Shown in pieces: positions 16,193-26,447 of a stretch of 64,000 nt of DNA. The DNA comes from Pseudomonas nitroreducens. Its GTDB lineage: Bacteria > Pseudomonadota > Gammaproteobacteria > Pseudomonadales > Pseudomonadaceae. Location: NCBI RefSeq assembly GCF_024170165.1, contig NZ_JALJXP010000008.1, forward strand, positions 62,001 through 126,000, read 5' to 3'. Positions within the stretch are counted from its first letter, which is position 1, and every line of letters starts with the position of its first letter. Position numbers and translations under genes: made by a program. Under the pieces are notes generated by a model. The model did not search any database and was not told the DNA's origin. It worked only from the letters and a program-made list of their open reading frames with translations.

Positions 16193-17557
16193 TCAGCCCT
16201 GGCTGGCGAACGATGCGTCGGTGCCGCGGTTGAGGCTGATGACGATGCTGCAGAGGGAGCAGCCGCCGATCATCAGCACCAGGAACACCGAGGCGATGAC
16301 GCTGTTGAACCAGAGCATGGCGGCCAGGCACACCAGCGCCAGCACCAGCGCGATGGCCGGCACCACCGGGTAGCCTGGCGCGCGGAAGCTGCGCTCCAGG
16401 TCCGGCTCGCTGCGGCGCAGCTTGAACAGGCTGAACATGCTCATGATGTACATGACGATGGCGCCGAACACGCTCATGGTGATCATCGCCGCGGTCAGGG
16501 TCATGCCCTGCAGGCTGATCAGGCCGTCGCTGAAGATCGCCGCGATGCCCACGGCGCCGCCGGCGAGGATGGCGCGGTGCGGGGTCTGGAAGCGCGACAG
16601 CCTGGCCAGGCCGCGGGGCAGGAAGCCGGCGCGGGCGAGGGCGAAGAACTGCCGCGAGTAGCCCAGGATGATGCCGTGGAAGCTCGCCACCAGGCCGAAC
16701 AGGCCGATCCACACCAGCATGTGCATCCAGGTCGAGTTGTTGCCCACCACGGCTTTCATCGCCTGCGGCAGCGGGTCGTTGATGTTCGACAGGGCGCGCC
16801 AGTCGCCCACGCCGCCGGCGAAGATCATCACGCCGATGGCCAGGGTCACCAGGGTCAGGATGCCGGCGATGTAGGCACGCGGGATGGTGCGTTTCGGATC
16901 CTTGGCTTCTTCGGCGGCCATGGCCGCACCCTCGATGGCGAGGAAGAACCAGATGGCGAACGGGATCGCGGCGAAGATGCCGGCCATGGCGGTGGAGCCG
17001 AACACGTCGGAGCCGGCCCAGCCATTGAGCACGAAGTTGCTGAAGCTGAAGCCCGGTGCGACCACGCCCATGAACACCAGCAACTCGGCCACCGCCAGCA
17101 CGGTCACCACCAGCTCGAAGGTGGCGGCGATGCTCACGCCAAGGATGTTCAGGGTCATGAAGATCACGTAAGCGCCGGTGGCTGCCCACCGCGGATCGAG
17201 GCCGGGGAACTGCACGTTGAGGTAGGCGCCGATGGCCATGGCGATGGCCGGCGGGGCGAAGACGAATTCGATCAGGGTGGCGATGCCGGCGATCATCCCG
17301 CCGGTCTTGCCGAACGCCCGCAGGCTGTAGGCGAAGGGGCCGCCGGCGTGGGGGATGGCGGTGGTCAGCTCGGTGTAGCTGAAGATGAAGCAGGTATACA
17401 TCACCGCCACGATCAGCGTAGTGACGAGGAAGCCCAGGGTGCCGGCGGCGGCCCAGCCGTAGCTCCAGCCGAAGTACTCGCCGGAGATCACCAGGCCCAC
17501 GGCGAGCCCCCAGAGGTGCAGGGTGCCAAGCGTTGGTTTGAGTTGTGATGCGCTCAT
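16193..17557 (-). CDS. eat: Ethanolamine permease (APC family)
   Basis: The 454-residue amino acid/polyamine/organocation transporter has about twelve hydrophobic segments. Its sequence fits the ethanolamine-permease subfamily: GLVISGEYFGWSYGWAAAGT, ELTTAIPHAGGPFAYSLRAF, FFLAIEGAAMAAEEAKDPKR and GLVASFHGIILGYSRQFFAL. The ATG at 17557 follows an AGAGAGGA ribosome-binding site; longer starts would lack a good N-terminus. It heads the permease-eutB-eutC operon, so import and first breakdown are coexpressed. Confidence 0.93.
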   Translation of the reverse strand: MSASQLKPTLGTLHLWGLAVGLVISGEYFGWSYGWAAAGTLGFLVTTLIVAVMYTCFIFSYTELTTAIPHAGGPFAYSLRAFGKTGGMIAGIATLIEFVFAPPAIAMAIGAYLNVQFPGLDPRWAATGAYVIFMTLNILGVSIAATFELVVTVLAVAELLVFMGVVAPGFSFSNFVLNGWAGSDVFGSTAMAGIFAAIPFAIWFFLAIEGAAMAAEEAKDPKRTIPRAYIAGILTLVTLAIGVMIFAGGVGDWRALSNINDPLPQAMKAVVGNNSTWMHMLVWIGLFGLVASFHGIILGYSRQFFALARAGFLPRGLARLSRFQTPHRAILAGGAVGIAAIFSDGLISLQGMTLTAAMITMSVFGAIVMYIMSMFSLFKLRRSEPDLERSFRAPGYPVVPAIALVLALVCLAAMLWFNSVIASVFLVLMIGGCSLCSIVISLNRGTDASFASQG

Positions 17558-17590
17558 TGTTGTTATTCCTCTCTCCGCAAGGGATAGGCC

Positions 17591-17605
17591 GCAAGGGGCG
17601 GGCCG
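17591..17605 (-). promoter_or_regulatory. Candidate sigma54 promoter of the permease-eutBC operon
   Basis: On the minus strand CGGCCC-GCCCC-TTGC keeps the GG at -24 and GC at -12 with correct spacing (four of six plus four of four consensus bases). The start would be near 17579, just ahead of the ribosome-binding site. A second similar match at 17577-17591 is too close to the start codon. The GC-rich background makes chance matches possible. Confidence 0.4.
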
Positions 17606-17719
17606 CAGGGGCATGGACGGATAGCCGAGCCCCGATGGTAGTGGCGCACTGCCGCGCAAGACTTGACCGCTGGAACCGGCTTTCGCCGTGCAGGGTCAAC
17701 TGGTTGTTACCCATCGCCC

Positions 17720-17735
17720 CACCGTGCGCACGGTG
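17720..17735. promoter_or_regulatory. Perfect 16-bp palindrome between the permease and AraC genes
   Basis: CACCGTGCGCACGGTG is a perfect palindrome in the divergent region between the ethanolamine permease (minus) and the AraC regulator (plus). It could be an operator, but no known consensus was recognised. The rest of the 17558-17894 gap contains two candidate sigma54 promoters and no gene. Confidence 0.4.
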
Positions 17736-17833
17736 CCCGCTTCTGGTGCCCGAAATTGCCTGCCCGCCCCGTGCTGTGGCAGCTGCAGGTCAGGCGTAGC
17801 GCGGTGTTCGGCTGATTGGACAAGAGCTGGACG

Positions 17834-17849
17834 AGGCACGGGATTTGCT
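17834..17849 (+). promoter_or_regulatory. Sigma54 promoter of the AraC-family gene
   Basis: AGGCAC-GGGAT-TTGCT fits the -24/-12 consensus at nine of the ten key positions with exact spacing. The expected start near 17860 leaves a leader of about 35 nt before the ATG at 17895. It would place this regulator under RpoN and an enhancer-binding protein, most simply the EatR-like protein at 21037. Confidence 0.65.
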
Positions 17850-17894
17850 TCGTTTATGGGTTCGAAGTGCCTCATAACAAGATCGGTAACCGAC

Positions 17895-18947
17895 ATGAGC
17901 CAGCCTCTGTTTTCCCCGTCCGGCCTGAGCCTGCCCCTGGCCAGCAACATCGGCGTGCTGTCCGCCGCCGCCAGCGGCCTGGGTCGCTTCATCGGCGACC
18001 AGGGCGGCGATATCGACCGCGTCTTCGGCCGCGCCGGCATCGATCCGGAGCGCCTGCTGCATCCGACCCTGAGCCTGGCGCTGACCAACTATTGCCAGGT
18101 GCTGGAAGAGGCCGCTCGGCAGTCGGGTTGCGACAACTTCGGCCTGCGCTACGGCGAGCAGTTCCGCCCCCGCGAGCTGGGCCTGCTGGGCTACGTCGGG
18201 CTGTGCTCGGAGACCCTGGAAGAGGCGCTGAAGAACTTCGCCGCGGCCTTCCCCTATCACCAGCACGACACCCTGATCCGCCTGGTGGATTGCGGCGAGT
18301 GCTATCGCTTCGACTACCAGGTGCGCCATGGCGCGATCCTCGACCGCCGGCAGGACGCCGAGCTGACCTTGGGGATGGCGCTGAACCTGATGCGCCACGC
18401 GCTCGGCCCCGAGTGGGCGCCGCGCGCAGTGAGCTTCGAGCACGCGCGGCCGGAAGGCTGGCAGGAACACGGTCGGGTGTTCGACGCGCCGGTGCTGTTC
18501 CAGCGCGGCTGCAATTCGATGCTGATTCCCAAGCGCGACCTCTACGGCCGGCAGATGCCCGAGCGCGACGCCAACCTGCTGTTCCTGGTGCAGGACGTGA
18601 TCCGTCGCCTGGGTGAGCAGAGTGGTGCGCCGAATCTGGTGGAGGATGCCGGCACGCAGATTCGCCTGGCGCTGGCGGATGGCGAGCCATCGCTGGAGAT
18701 CATCGCCGAGCAGCTGGAACTCACCACCGCCGGCCTGCAACGGCGCCTGCGCGAGGCCGGGCTGAGCTTCAGCCAGTTGGTCGAAAACACCCGTCGCGAG
18801 CTGGCGCTGCACTACCTGCGGCAGCCGCAGCGGCCGATCTCCGAGCTGGCGCCGTTGCTCGGGTATTCCGAGACCAGCGCGTTCTCCCGCGCCTTCCGCC
18901 GCTGGTTCGGCGTGAGCCCGCGGCAGTGGCGTAGCGACGCCAGCTGA
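17895..18947 (+). CDS. AraC-family transcriptional regulator (arabinose-binding-domain type)
   Basis: The 350-residue protein belongs to the OruR/ArgR-like AraC group: an N-terminal Arabinose_bd domain (about 20-210; LLHPTLSLALTNYCQVLEEA, FGLRYGEQFRPRELGLLGYV) and a C-terminal AraC helix-turn-helix (about 265-348). The latter has LEIIAEQLELTTAGLQRRLR and PISELAPLLGYSETSAFSRA. The ATG at 17895 was chosen because it starts the conserved domain and follows the sigma54 promoter. Its position between the ethanolamine permease and exaC suggests a role in ethanolamine or acetaldehyde use; the real effector is unknown. Confidence 0.87.
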   Translation: MSQPLFSPSGLSLPLASNIGVLSAAASGLGRFIGDQGGDIDRVFGRAGIDPERLLHPTLSLALTNYCQVLEEAARQSGCDNFGLRYGEQFRPRELGLLGYVGLCSETLEEALKNFAAAFPYHQHDTLIRLVDCGECYRFDYQVRHGAILDRRQDAELTLGMALNLMRHALGPEWAPRAVSFEHARPEGWQEHGRVFDAPVLFQRGCNSMLIPKRDLYGRQMPERDANLLFLVQDVIRRLGEQSGAPNLVEDAGTQIRLALADGEPSLEIIAEQLELTTAGLQRRLREAGLSFSQLVENTRRELALHYLRQPQRPISELAPLLGYSETSAFSRAFRRWFGVSPRQWRSDAS

Positions 18948-18991
18948 ACCGTGCTTCGTGGGGCGCCGGCTATGCCGGCGGCCTGCGTACG

Positions 18992-19066
18992 GATCGCGGG
19001 CGTGGCCCGCTCCTACAGGTCCGTGCGATGTTCAAACCTTGGGTAGGAGCGGACTCCGTCCGCGAT
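18992..19066. repeat. Inverted REP-like pair
   Basis: GATCGCGGGCGTGGCCCGCT then CCTACA (18992-19017) faces GTAGGAGCGGACTCCGTCCG then CGAT (19043-19066). These are the REP variants with GGGC/GGAC stems. They lie between the convergent AraC and exaC genes. Confidence 0.78.
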
Positions 19067-19108
19067 GGTCTGTCCTCTCACCGTGCGCCGCAGGTTTCTC
19101 CCGGGCAT

Positions 19109-19134
19109 AAAAAAGCGCGGCCCGTGGGCCGCGC
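19109..19134 (-). terminator. Terminator of exaC
   Basis: GCGCGGCCC (19115-19123) and GGGCCGCGC (19126-19134) form a 9-bp stem with a 2-nt loop. On the minus strand it is followed by six T and lies about 60 nt after the exaC stop codon. Confidence 0.88.
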
Positions 19135-19192
19135 AAAGATCGATTCGGGGGAGGCCGCCCGGCGCGAGCCGGGCGGGTGGATCAGAACAAAC

Positions 19193-20713
19193 TCAGAAGA
19201 AGCCCAGCGGGTTGATGTCGTAGCTCACCAGCAGGTTCTTGGTCTGCTGGTAGTGGTCAAGCATCATCTTGTGGGTCTCGCGGCCCACGCCGGATTTCTT
19301 GTAGCCGCCGAACGCGGCGTGCGCCGGGTACAGGTGATAGCAGTTGGTCCACACGCGGCCGGCCTTGATGCCACGGCCCATGCGGTAGGCGCGGTTGATG
19401 TCGCGGGTCCAGACGCCCGCGCCCAGGCCGTACTCGGTGTCGTTGGCGATCGCCAGTGCCTCGGCCTCGTCCTTGAAGGTGGTGACGCCTACTACCGGCC
19501 CGAAGATTTCCTCCTGGAACACGCGCATCTGGTTGCTGCCCTTGAGCAGCGTCGGCTGGATGTAATAGCCGGTGGAGAGGTTGCCTTCGAGTTTCTCGAC
19601 CTTGCCGCCGACCAGCACCTGCGCACCTTCCTGCTGGGCGATGTCGAGGTAGGAAAGGATCTTCTCGTACTGCTGCTGCGAGGCCTGGGCGCCGACCATG
19701 GTGTCGGTGTCCAGCGGGTCGCCGCGCTTGATGGCCTTCACCTTCTTCATCACCACGTCCATGAACTGCGGGTAGATGGACTCCTGCACCAGCGCGCGGG
19801 ACGGGCAGGTGCACACCTCGCCCTGGTTGAAGAAGGCCAGCACCAGGCCTTCGGCGGCCTTCTCGATGAAGGTCGGCTCGGCCTGCATGATGTCTTCGAA
19901 GTAGATGTTCGGGCTCTTGCCGCCCAGCTCCACGGTGGACGGAATGATGTTCTCGGCGGCGCACTTGAGGATGTGCGAGCCCACCGGCGTGGAGCCGGTG
20001 AAGGCGATCTTGGCGATGCGCTTGCTGGTGGCCAGAGCTTCACCGGCCTCTTTACCAAAGCCCTGGACGACGTTGAGCACGCCCTTGGGCAGCAGATCGC
20101 CGATCAGCTCCATCAGCACGCAGATGCCCAGCGGGGTCTGCTCGGCCGGCTTGAGCACGATGCAGTTGCCGGCGGCCAGGGCCGGGGCGAGTTTCCACGC
20201 CGCCATCAGCAGCGGGAAGTTCCACGGGATGATCTGCCCGACCACGCCCAGCGGCTCGTGGATGTGGTACGCGACGGTGCTGTCGTTGATCTCGGCGGCG
20301 CTGCCCTCCTGCGCGCGGATGCAACCGGCGAAGTAGCGGAAGTGGTCGGCGGCCAGCGGGATGTCGGCGTTGAGGGTTTCGCGGACCGGTTTGCCGTTGT
20401 CCCAGGTTTCGGTGACGGCCAGCAGCTCCAGGTTCTGTTCGATGCGGTCGGCGATCTTCAGCAGCACCAGCGAGCGGTCCTGCACCGAGGTGCGGCCCCA
20501 GGCATCGGCAGCGGCGTGGGCGGCGTCCAGCGCCTTGTCGATGTCCTCGGCGGTGGAACGGGGGAATTCGGCGATGGGCTGGCCATTCACCGGCGAGGTG
20601 TTGGTGAAGTACTGACCCTTCACCGGCGGGACGAATTCGCCGCCGATGTAGTTGCCGTAGCGCGCCTTGAACGAAACGATGGCGCCTTCGCTACCGGGAT
20701 GGGCATAACGCAT
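19193..20713 (-). CDS. exaC: NAD-dependent acetaldehyde dehydrogenase (ExaC type)
   Basis: The 506-residue aldehyde dehydrogenase would oxidise the acetaldehyde made by EutBC to acetate. Visible family features are [20 protein letters not shown] (cofactor binding), [25 protein letters not shown] with the general-base Glu, and [13 protein letters not shown] with the catalytic Cys near residue 302. The C-terminal [20 protein letters not shown] is typical of ExaC. The ATG has an AGGAG site 8 bp upstream. A sigma54 promoter lies 54 bp before the start, and the enhancer-binding protein gene is divergent. Confidence 0.95.
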   Translation of the reverse strand: MRYAHPGSEGAIVSFKARYGNYIGGEFVPPVKGQYFTNTSPVNGQPIAEFPRSTAEDIDKALDAAHAAADAWGRTSVQDRSLVLLKIADRIEQNLELLAVTETWDNGKPVRETLNADIPLAADHFRYFAGCIRAQEGSAAEINDSTVAYHIHEPLGVVGQIIPWNFPLLMAAWKLAPALAAGNCIVLKPAEQTPLGICVLMELIGDLLPKGVLNVVQGFGKEAGEALATSKRIAKIAFTGSTPVGSHILKCAAENIIPSTVELGGKSPNIYFEDIMQAEPTFIEKAAEGLVLAFFNQGEVCTCPSRALVQESIYPQFMDVVMKKVKAIKRGDPLDTDTMVGAQASQQQYEKILSYLDIAQQEGAQVLVGGKVEKLEGNLSTGYYIQPTLLKGSNQMRVFQEEIFGPVVGVTTFKDEAEALAIANDTEYGLGAGVWTRDINRAYRMGRGIKAGRVWTNCYHLYPAHAAFGGYKKSGVGRETHKMMLDHYQQTKNLLVSYDINPLGFF

Positions 20714-20766
20714 GGTCGGATCTCCTGGGTCTTGTGCTTGTTGGGGAGGACGTTGAACAAGCGTAG

Positions 20767-20782
20767 AGCAAGGGCCGGGCCA
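20767..20782 (-). promoter_or_regulatory. Sigma54 promoter of exaC
   Basis: Read on the minus strand the site is TGGCCC-GGCCC-TTGCT, differing from the -24/-12 consensus at one of ten positions. It lies 54-69 bp upstream of the exaC start and faces away from the sigma54 activator gene. In P. aeruginosa ethanolamine catabolism is known to depend on RpoN and EatR, which fits. Confidence 0.75.
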
Positions 20783-20880
20783 TGCCAGTGAAAGGCGCGC
20801 CGTACATGGCCTGGACGGCTGCCTGCCGATGCCCCGGAAAGGGCGCTGTTGCGCCTGCGGTACAGTGCTTCGTGACACTT

Positions 20881-20898
20881 TGTCCCGTATTCGTGACA
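20881..20898. promoter_or_regulatory. Probable upstream activating site for the EatR-like activator
   Basis: TGTCCCGTATTCGTGACA is an imperfect 18-bp palindrome with TGTC/GACA ends, 14 of 18 bases symmetric. It is centred about 110 bp upstream of the exaC -24 element, the distance expected for an enhancer. A related half-site (CGTGACACT) lies just to its left. The rest of the 20714-21036 divergent gap shows no gene. Confidence 0.5.
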
Positions 20899-21036
20899 GT
20901 CGTGACCTGACGGTCGGCCGAACGTTGCATTGGGCTGGCGCGTGGGGGATGCTGTCCTGCGTTCTGCTGAATTGTCCTACAGGATTCGACAGAGCCTCGG
21001 GGCTGCCTCCCCGACCCCAAGCGGAGAACAACAAGA

Positions 21037-22953
<1,917 letters not shown>

Positions 22954-22992
22954 GAGCAACTGTCTTTCTCTGAAAGCCCGTACCTGGGCTTT

Positions 22993-23121
22993 CCCTCTCC
23001 CTAACCCTGGCTGCGCGCCCCGCTCGGAAGGGAGAGGGGACTGTATGGTGCCAGCTGAAACCATGGCATCAGTCGGCACGAACTGCTCCCTCTCCCTTCA
23101 GCGAGAGGGCAGGGGAGAGGG
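22993..23121. repeat. CCCTCTCC-type palindromic intergenic repeat, copy 1
   Basis: This ~130-bp element starts with CCCTCTCCCTAACCC and contains facing GGGAGAGGGGA and CTCCCTCTCCCTTCA arms. Between them is a spacer that includes TGAAACCATGGC and TCGGCACG. Copy 2 at 31965-32081 shares the arms and the spacer. The repeat fills most of the 22954-23322 gap between eatR and mpl; no gene was seen there. Confidence 0.8.
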
Positions 23122-23322
23122 TATTGGCCCTGGCACCGAGGCATGTCCTGGAAACCGAGATTCCTCCACTTGTCCGCGCATTCCCGCTGGCATTTCAGCT
23201 CGAACGGGAACCGCCTCCCCACCTCGTCGTCTGATGCCCCGGCGGCGGGCCGCGCGGGGGCGCGCTATGCTACTCTGCCGCCCATTCGAAGCGCCTTCAA
23301 AGGCTTGATTGCAGGAGTCTGC

Positions 23323-24675
23323 ATGCATATCCACATCCTCGGCATCTGCGGCACCTTCATGGGGTCGCTGGCCGTCCTGGCCAAGGAACTGGGCCACCAC
23401 GTGACCGGCTCCGACGCCAACGTCTACCCGCCCATGAGCACCCAGCTGCAGGCCCAGGGCATCGAGCTGATGCAGGGCTACGATCCCGCGCACCTGGAGC
23501 CGGCTCCGGACCTGGTGGTGGTCGGCAACGCGCTGTCGCGCGGCAACCCGGCAGTGGAGTACGTGCTGAACAAGGGCCTGCCCTATGTCTCCGGCCCGCA
23601 GTGGCTGGCCGATCACGTGCTGCAGGGCCGCTGGGTCCTGGCGGCCGCCGGCACCCACGGCAAGACCACCACCAGCAGCATGCTGGCCTGGGTGCTGGAG
23701 CACGCGGGCATGAGCCCGGGCTTCCTGATCGGCGGTGTGCCGCAGAACTTCGGCGTCTCCGCGCGGCTGGGCGGCACCCCGTTCTTCGTGGTCGAGGCTG
23801 ACGAGTACGACAGCGCCTTCTTCGACAAGCGCTCCAAGTTCGTCCACTACCACCCGCGCACCGCGATCCTGAACAACCTGGAATTCGACCACGCGGACAT
23901 CTTCCCCGACCTCGCGGCCATCGAGCGGCAGTTCCACCACCTGGTGCGGACCATCCCCGGTGAAGGCCTGGTCATCCACCCCACTTCCGAGACCGCGCTC
24001 AAGCGCGTGATCGACATGGGCTGCTGGACCCCGGTACAGACCACCGGTGAAGGCGGCCAGTGGCAGGCGCGCCTGCTCAGCGAAGACGGCTCGCACTTCG
24101 AGGTGCTGTTCGACGGCAAGGCCCAGGGCACCGTGGACTGGGAGCTGACCGGCCAGCACAACGTCGCCAACGCCCTGGCCTGCCTCGCGGCGGCCCGCCA
24201 TGTCGGCGTGGTGCCGGAGCTGGGTTGCGCTGCGCTGTCGGCCTTCAAGAGCGTCAAGCGGCGCATGGAGAAGGTCGCCGAGGTCAAAGGCGTGACCCTC
24301 TTTGACGACTTCGCCCACCACCCGACGGCCATCGCCACCACCCTCGACGGCCTGCGCAAGCGCGTTGGCACAGCGAAGGTGATCGCCGTGGTCGAGCCGC
24401 GTTCCAACTCGATGAAGCTCGGCGCCCACCGCGATGGCCTGCCGGAGTCCGTGGTGCAGGCTGACCACGTGTTCTGGTACGCGCCGCCGAACCTCGGCTG
24501 GGACCTGGCTGCCACCGTCGCCAGCTCCACCGTGCCCACGCAAGTGTGCGATTCGCTGGAAGCCATCATCGCGGGCGTGAAAGCCATCGCTACGCCGGGC
24601 ACCCAGGTGGTGGTCATGAGCAACGGCGGATTCGGCGGCCTGCACGGCAAGCTGGCCCAGGCGCTGGAGGGCTGA
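23323..24675 (+). CDS. mpl: UDP-N-acetylmuramate:L-alanyl-gamma-D-glutamyl-meso-diaminopimelate ligase
   Basis: The 450-residue Mpl joins recycled murein tripeptide to UDP-MurNAc, allowing reuse of cell-wall peptide. The Mur-ligase N-domain ([20 protein letters not shown]), the ATP loop [11 protein letters not shown], the central [20 protein letters not shown] and the C-terminal [19 protein letters not shown] are all present. Length fits the family. The ATG at 23323 is preferred over upstream starts because it begins the conserved fold. It is followed 2 bp later by ubiX, as in P. aeruginosa. Confidence 0.95.
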   Translation: MHIHILGICGTFMGSLAVLAKELGHHVTGSDANVYPPMSTQLQAQGIELMQGYDPAHLEPAPDLVVVGNALSRGNPAVEYVLNKGLPYVSGPQWLADHVLQGRWVLAAAGTHGKTTTSSMLAWVLEHAGMSPGFLIGGVPQNFGVSARLGGTPFFVVEADEYDSAFFDKRSKFVHYHPRTAILNNLEFDHADIFPDLAAIERQFHHLVRTIPGEGLVIHPTSETALKRVIDMGCWTPVQTTGEGGQWQARLLSEDGSHFEVLFDGKAQGTVDWELTGQHNVANALACLAAARHVGVVPELGCAALSAFKSVKRRMEKVAEVKGVTLFDDFAHHPTAIATTLDGLRKRVGTAKVIAVVEPRSNSMKLGAHRDGLPESVVQADHVFWYAPPNLGWDLAATVASSTVPTQVCDSLEAIIAGVKAIATPGTQVVVMSNGGFGGLHGKLAQALEG

Positions 24676-24677
24676 GC

Positions 24678-25307
24678 ATGGCCGGAGCCGAACGCGTCAC
24701 CCTCGCCATGACCGGCGCCTCGGGCGCCCAGTACGGCCTGCGCCTGCTCGACTGCCTGGTGCAGGAAGACCGCGAGGTGCACTTCCTGATCTCCAAGGCC
24801 GCGCAACTGGTGATGGCCACCGAGACCGACGTGACCCTGCCGGGCAAGCCGCAGGCGATGCAGGCTTTCCTCAGCGAATACACCGGCGCCGCGCCGGGGC
24901 AGATTCGTGTCTACGGCAAGGAGGACTGGATGGCCCCGGTGGCCTCCGGCTCCGGCGCGCCCAGTGCGATGGTGGTGGTGCCCTGCTCGACGGGGACGCT
25001 CTCGGCCATCGCCACCGGCGCCTGCAACAACCTCATCGAACGCGCCGCCGACGTGGCACTGAAGGAGCGCCGCCAGCTGATCCTGGTGCCGCGCGAGGCG
25101 CCGTTCTCCAGCATCCACCTGGAGAACATGCTCAAGCTGTCCAACATGGGCGCGGTGATCCTGCCGGCCGCTCCGGGCTTCTATCACCAGCCGCAGACAG
25201 TCGACGACCTGATCGACTTCGTCGTCGCGCGCATCCTCAATCAGCTGGGCATTCCCCAGGACATGCTGCCGCGCTGGGGCGAACACCATCTTGTCAGTGA
25301 CGAATAA
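24678..25307 (+). CDS. ubiX: Flavin prenyltransferase UbiX
   Basis: The 209-residue UbiX attaches a dimethylallyl group to FMN, producing the prenyl-FMN cofactor for UbiD in ubiquinone synthesis. The N-terminal [20 protein letters not shown], the [20 protein letters not shown] segment and [20 protein letters not shown] are diagnostic. It starts 2 bp after the mpl stop. Its 3' end overlaps the next small lipoprotein gene. Confidence 0.95.
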   Translation: MAGAERVTLAMTGASGAQYGLRLLDCLVQEDREVHFLISKAAQLVMATETDVTLPGKPQAMQAFLSEYTGAAPGQIRVYGKEDWMAPVASGSGAPSAMVVVPCSTGTLSAIATGACNNLIERAADVALKERRQLILVPREAPFSSIHLENMLKLSNMGAVILPAAPGFYHQPQTVDDLIDFVVARILNQLGIPQDMLPRWGEHHLVSDE

Positions 25308-25584
25308 ACTCCTCGCCGCCCTGCTGCTCTTGCAACTGGGCGGTTGCGCCACCGTGAACACCCTCAACGACAGCCGCCCCGGCGATCCGCTGATCTATGC
25401 CGGCACCCGGCTGGACTGGTATTCGCTCAATGGCGGCTGCTGTCCGAAGGATCACTTCGGCACCGACGCGCCGGCCTACCCCGGCCTCGACCTGCCCGGC
25501 AGCGCGCTGCTGGATACCCTGCTGCTGCCACTGTCGCTTGCCGCGGAACTGGGCATCGGCCTGCAGGTGTGGGGCGGGAACTAG
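25291..25584 (+). CDS. YceK/YidQ-family lipoprotein
   Basis: The 97-residue protein has a short signal sequence and a lipobox ([11 protein letters not shown], lipidated Cys at residue 19). The following sequence, [40 protein letters not shown], fits the YceK/YidQ family. It is expected at the cell envelope; the function is unknown. The start is uncertain: TTG at 25291 overlaps ubiX by 17 nt, while GTG at 25297 would remove two residues. Confidence 0.75.
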   Translation: MSVTNKLLAALLLLQLGGCATVNTLNDSRPGDPLIYAGTRLDWYSLNGGCCPKDHFGTDAPAYPGLDLPGSALLDTLLLPLSLAAELGIGLQVWGGN

Positions 25585-25616
25585 TCGCTCCCGCCCATCG
25601 CAGCAACGCCTCCCCC

Positions 25617-25749
25617 TGTAGGAGCGGGCCACGCCCGCGATCGCGGACCAGGTCCGCGCTCACATGCGTGCATGTTGTTGACCGGCTGGATGGGCATTCC
25701 CCTGCAAGGGCGCCTGTTGGCGCCTTCGCGGGCATGGCCCGCTCCGACA
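25617..25749. repeat. Cluster of REP-like units
   Basis: TGTAGGAGCGGGCCACGCCC and GCGATCGCGGACCAGGTCCG (25617-25664) give two adjoining hairpins. A third, diverged unit in opposite orientation (TTCGCGGGCATGGCCCGCTC then CGACA) lies at 25725-25749. It separates the convergent lipoprotein and NAD(P)-binding genes. Confidence 0.75.
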
Positions 25750-25775
25750 GGGTGTTCCAGTGGGCGGCAGGGGGG

Positions 25776-26417
25776 TTACTTGCCGAGCTTGCGCAGTTCG
25801 TCCGACTCGACGACGCGCACGCCCTTGCCCGGTTCCAGGGCCAGGCGCCAGAGCGCGCGGGCCAGGGCGATGGCTTCGATGCCGTGCAGCTTGCCCGGCA
25901 GGATGCGCGAGAAGGGCGCGGCGAGTAGTTCGGCCAGGCGGACTTCCTCGCGCTGGCCCAGCAGCAATGACGGCCGTGCGATGGTCAGTTGCTGCCAGCC
26001 TTGCTGGCGCAGGGCATCTTCCAGTTCGCCCTTGGTCCGGCTGTAGAAGATCGACGACTGGCTGTCCGCGCCCAGCGCGCTGACCACGATGTAGTGCCGC
26101 GCGCCCAGGGCCAGGCCGCGCTCGCCCAGGGCCAGCGGCAGGTCGAAGTCGACACTGCGGAAGGCCTCCTCGGAGCCGGCTTCCTTGAGCGTGGTGCCCA
26201 GGCAGCAGAACACCGTATCCACCGGCTGGAGCAGGTGGGGGATGAGTTCCGCCAGCGGGCCGATGGGATTGTCCAGACGTGGGTGCTCCGCCAGCTTCCT
26301 TCGGGCCGGGGCGATGACGCGCTTGACCGTGGGCTCGTTGAGCATGCGGTCGAGCAGATGCTCACCGGTCAGGCCGGTGGCGCCAGCTAGCAGGATATTC
26401 GTCGGTTTCGAGTACAT
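25776..26417 (-). CDS. NAD(P)-binding short-chain dehydrogenase-like protein (HTATIP2/YbjT-like)
   Basis: The 213-residue protein has an N-terminal Rossmann loop ([20 protein letters not shown], GATGxxG type) and follows the atypical SDR fold: [40 protein letters not shown] and [15 protein letters not shown] with the conserved Lys. The substrate is unknown; it may be a redox or electron-transport chaperone. It is followed downstream by REP units, and upstream lies the MORN-C13 lipoprotein gene on the same strand, 30 bp away. Confidence 0.83.
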   Translation of the reverse strand: MYSKPTNILLAGATGLTGEHLLDRMLNEPTVKRVIAPARRKLAEHPRLDNPIGPLAELIPHLLQPVDTVFCCLGTTLKEAGSEEAFRSVDFDLPLALGERGLALGARHYIVVSALGADSQSSIFYSRTKGELEDALRQQGWQQLTIARPSLLLGQREEVRLAELLAAPFSRILPGKLHGIEAIALARALWRLALEPGKGVRVVESDELRKLGK

Positions 26418-26447
26418 CTGTGTTTCCCCTCTGACACACTTTCCAGC

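Noticed and set aside
17577-17591. Second sigma54-like match before the ethanolamine permease
   Set aside because: The -12 element would be only 20 bp from the start codon, placing transcription start inside the ribosome-binding site.
22993-23121. Start codon for mpl inside the repeat or at 23143
   Set aside because: The extended N-terminus would encode the repeat and lacks Mur-ligase similarity. The ATG at 23323 starts exactly at the conserved HIHILGICG.
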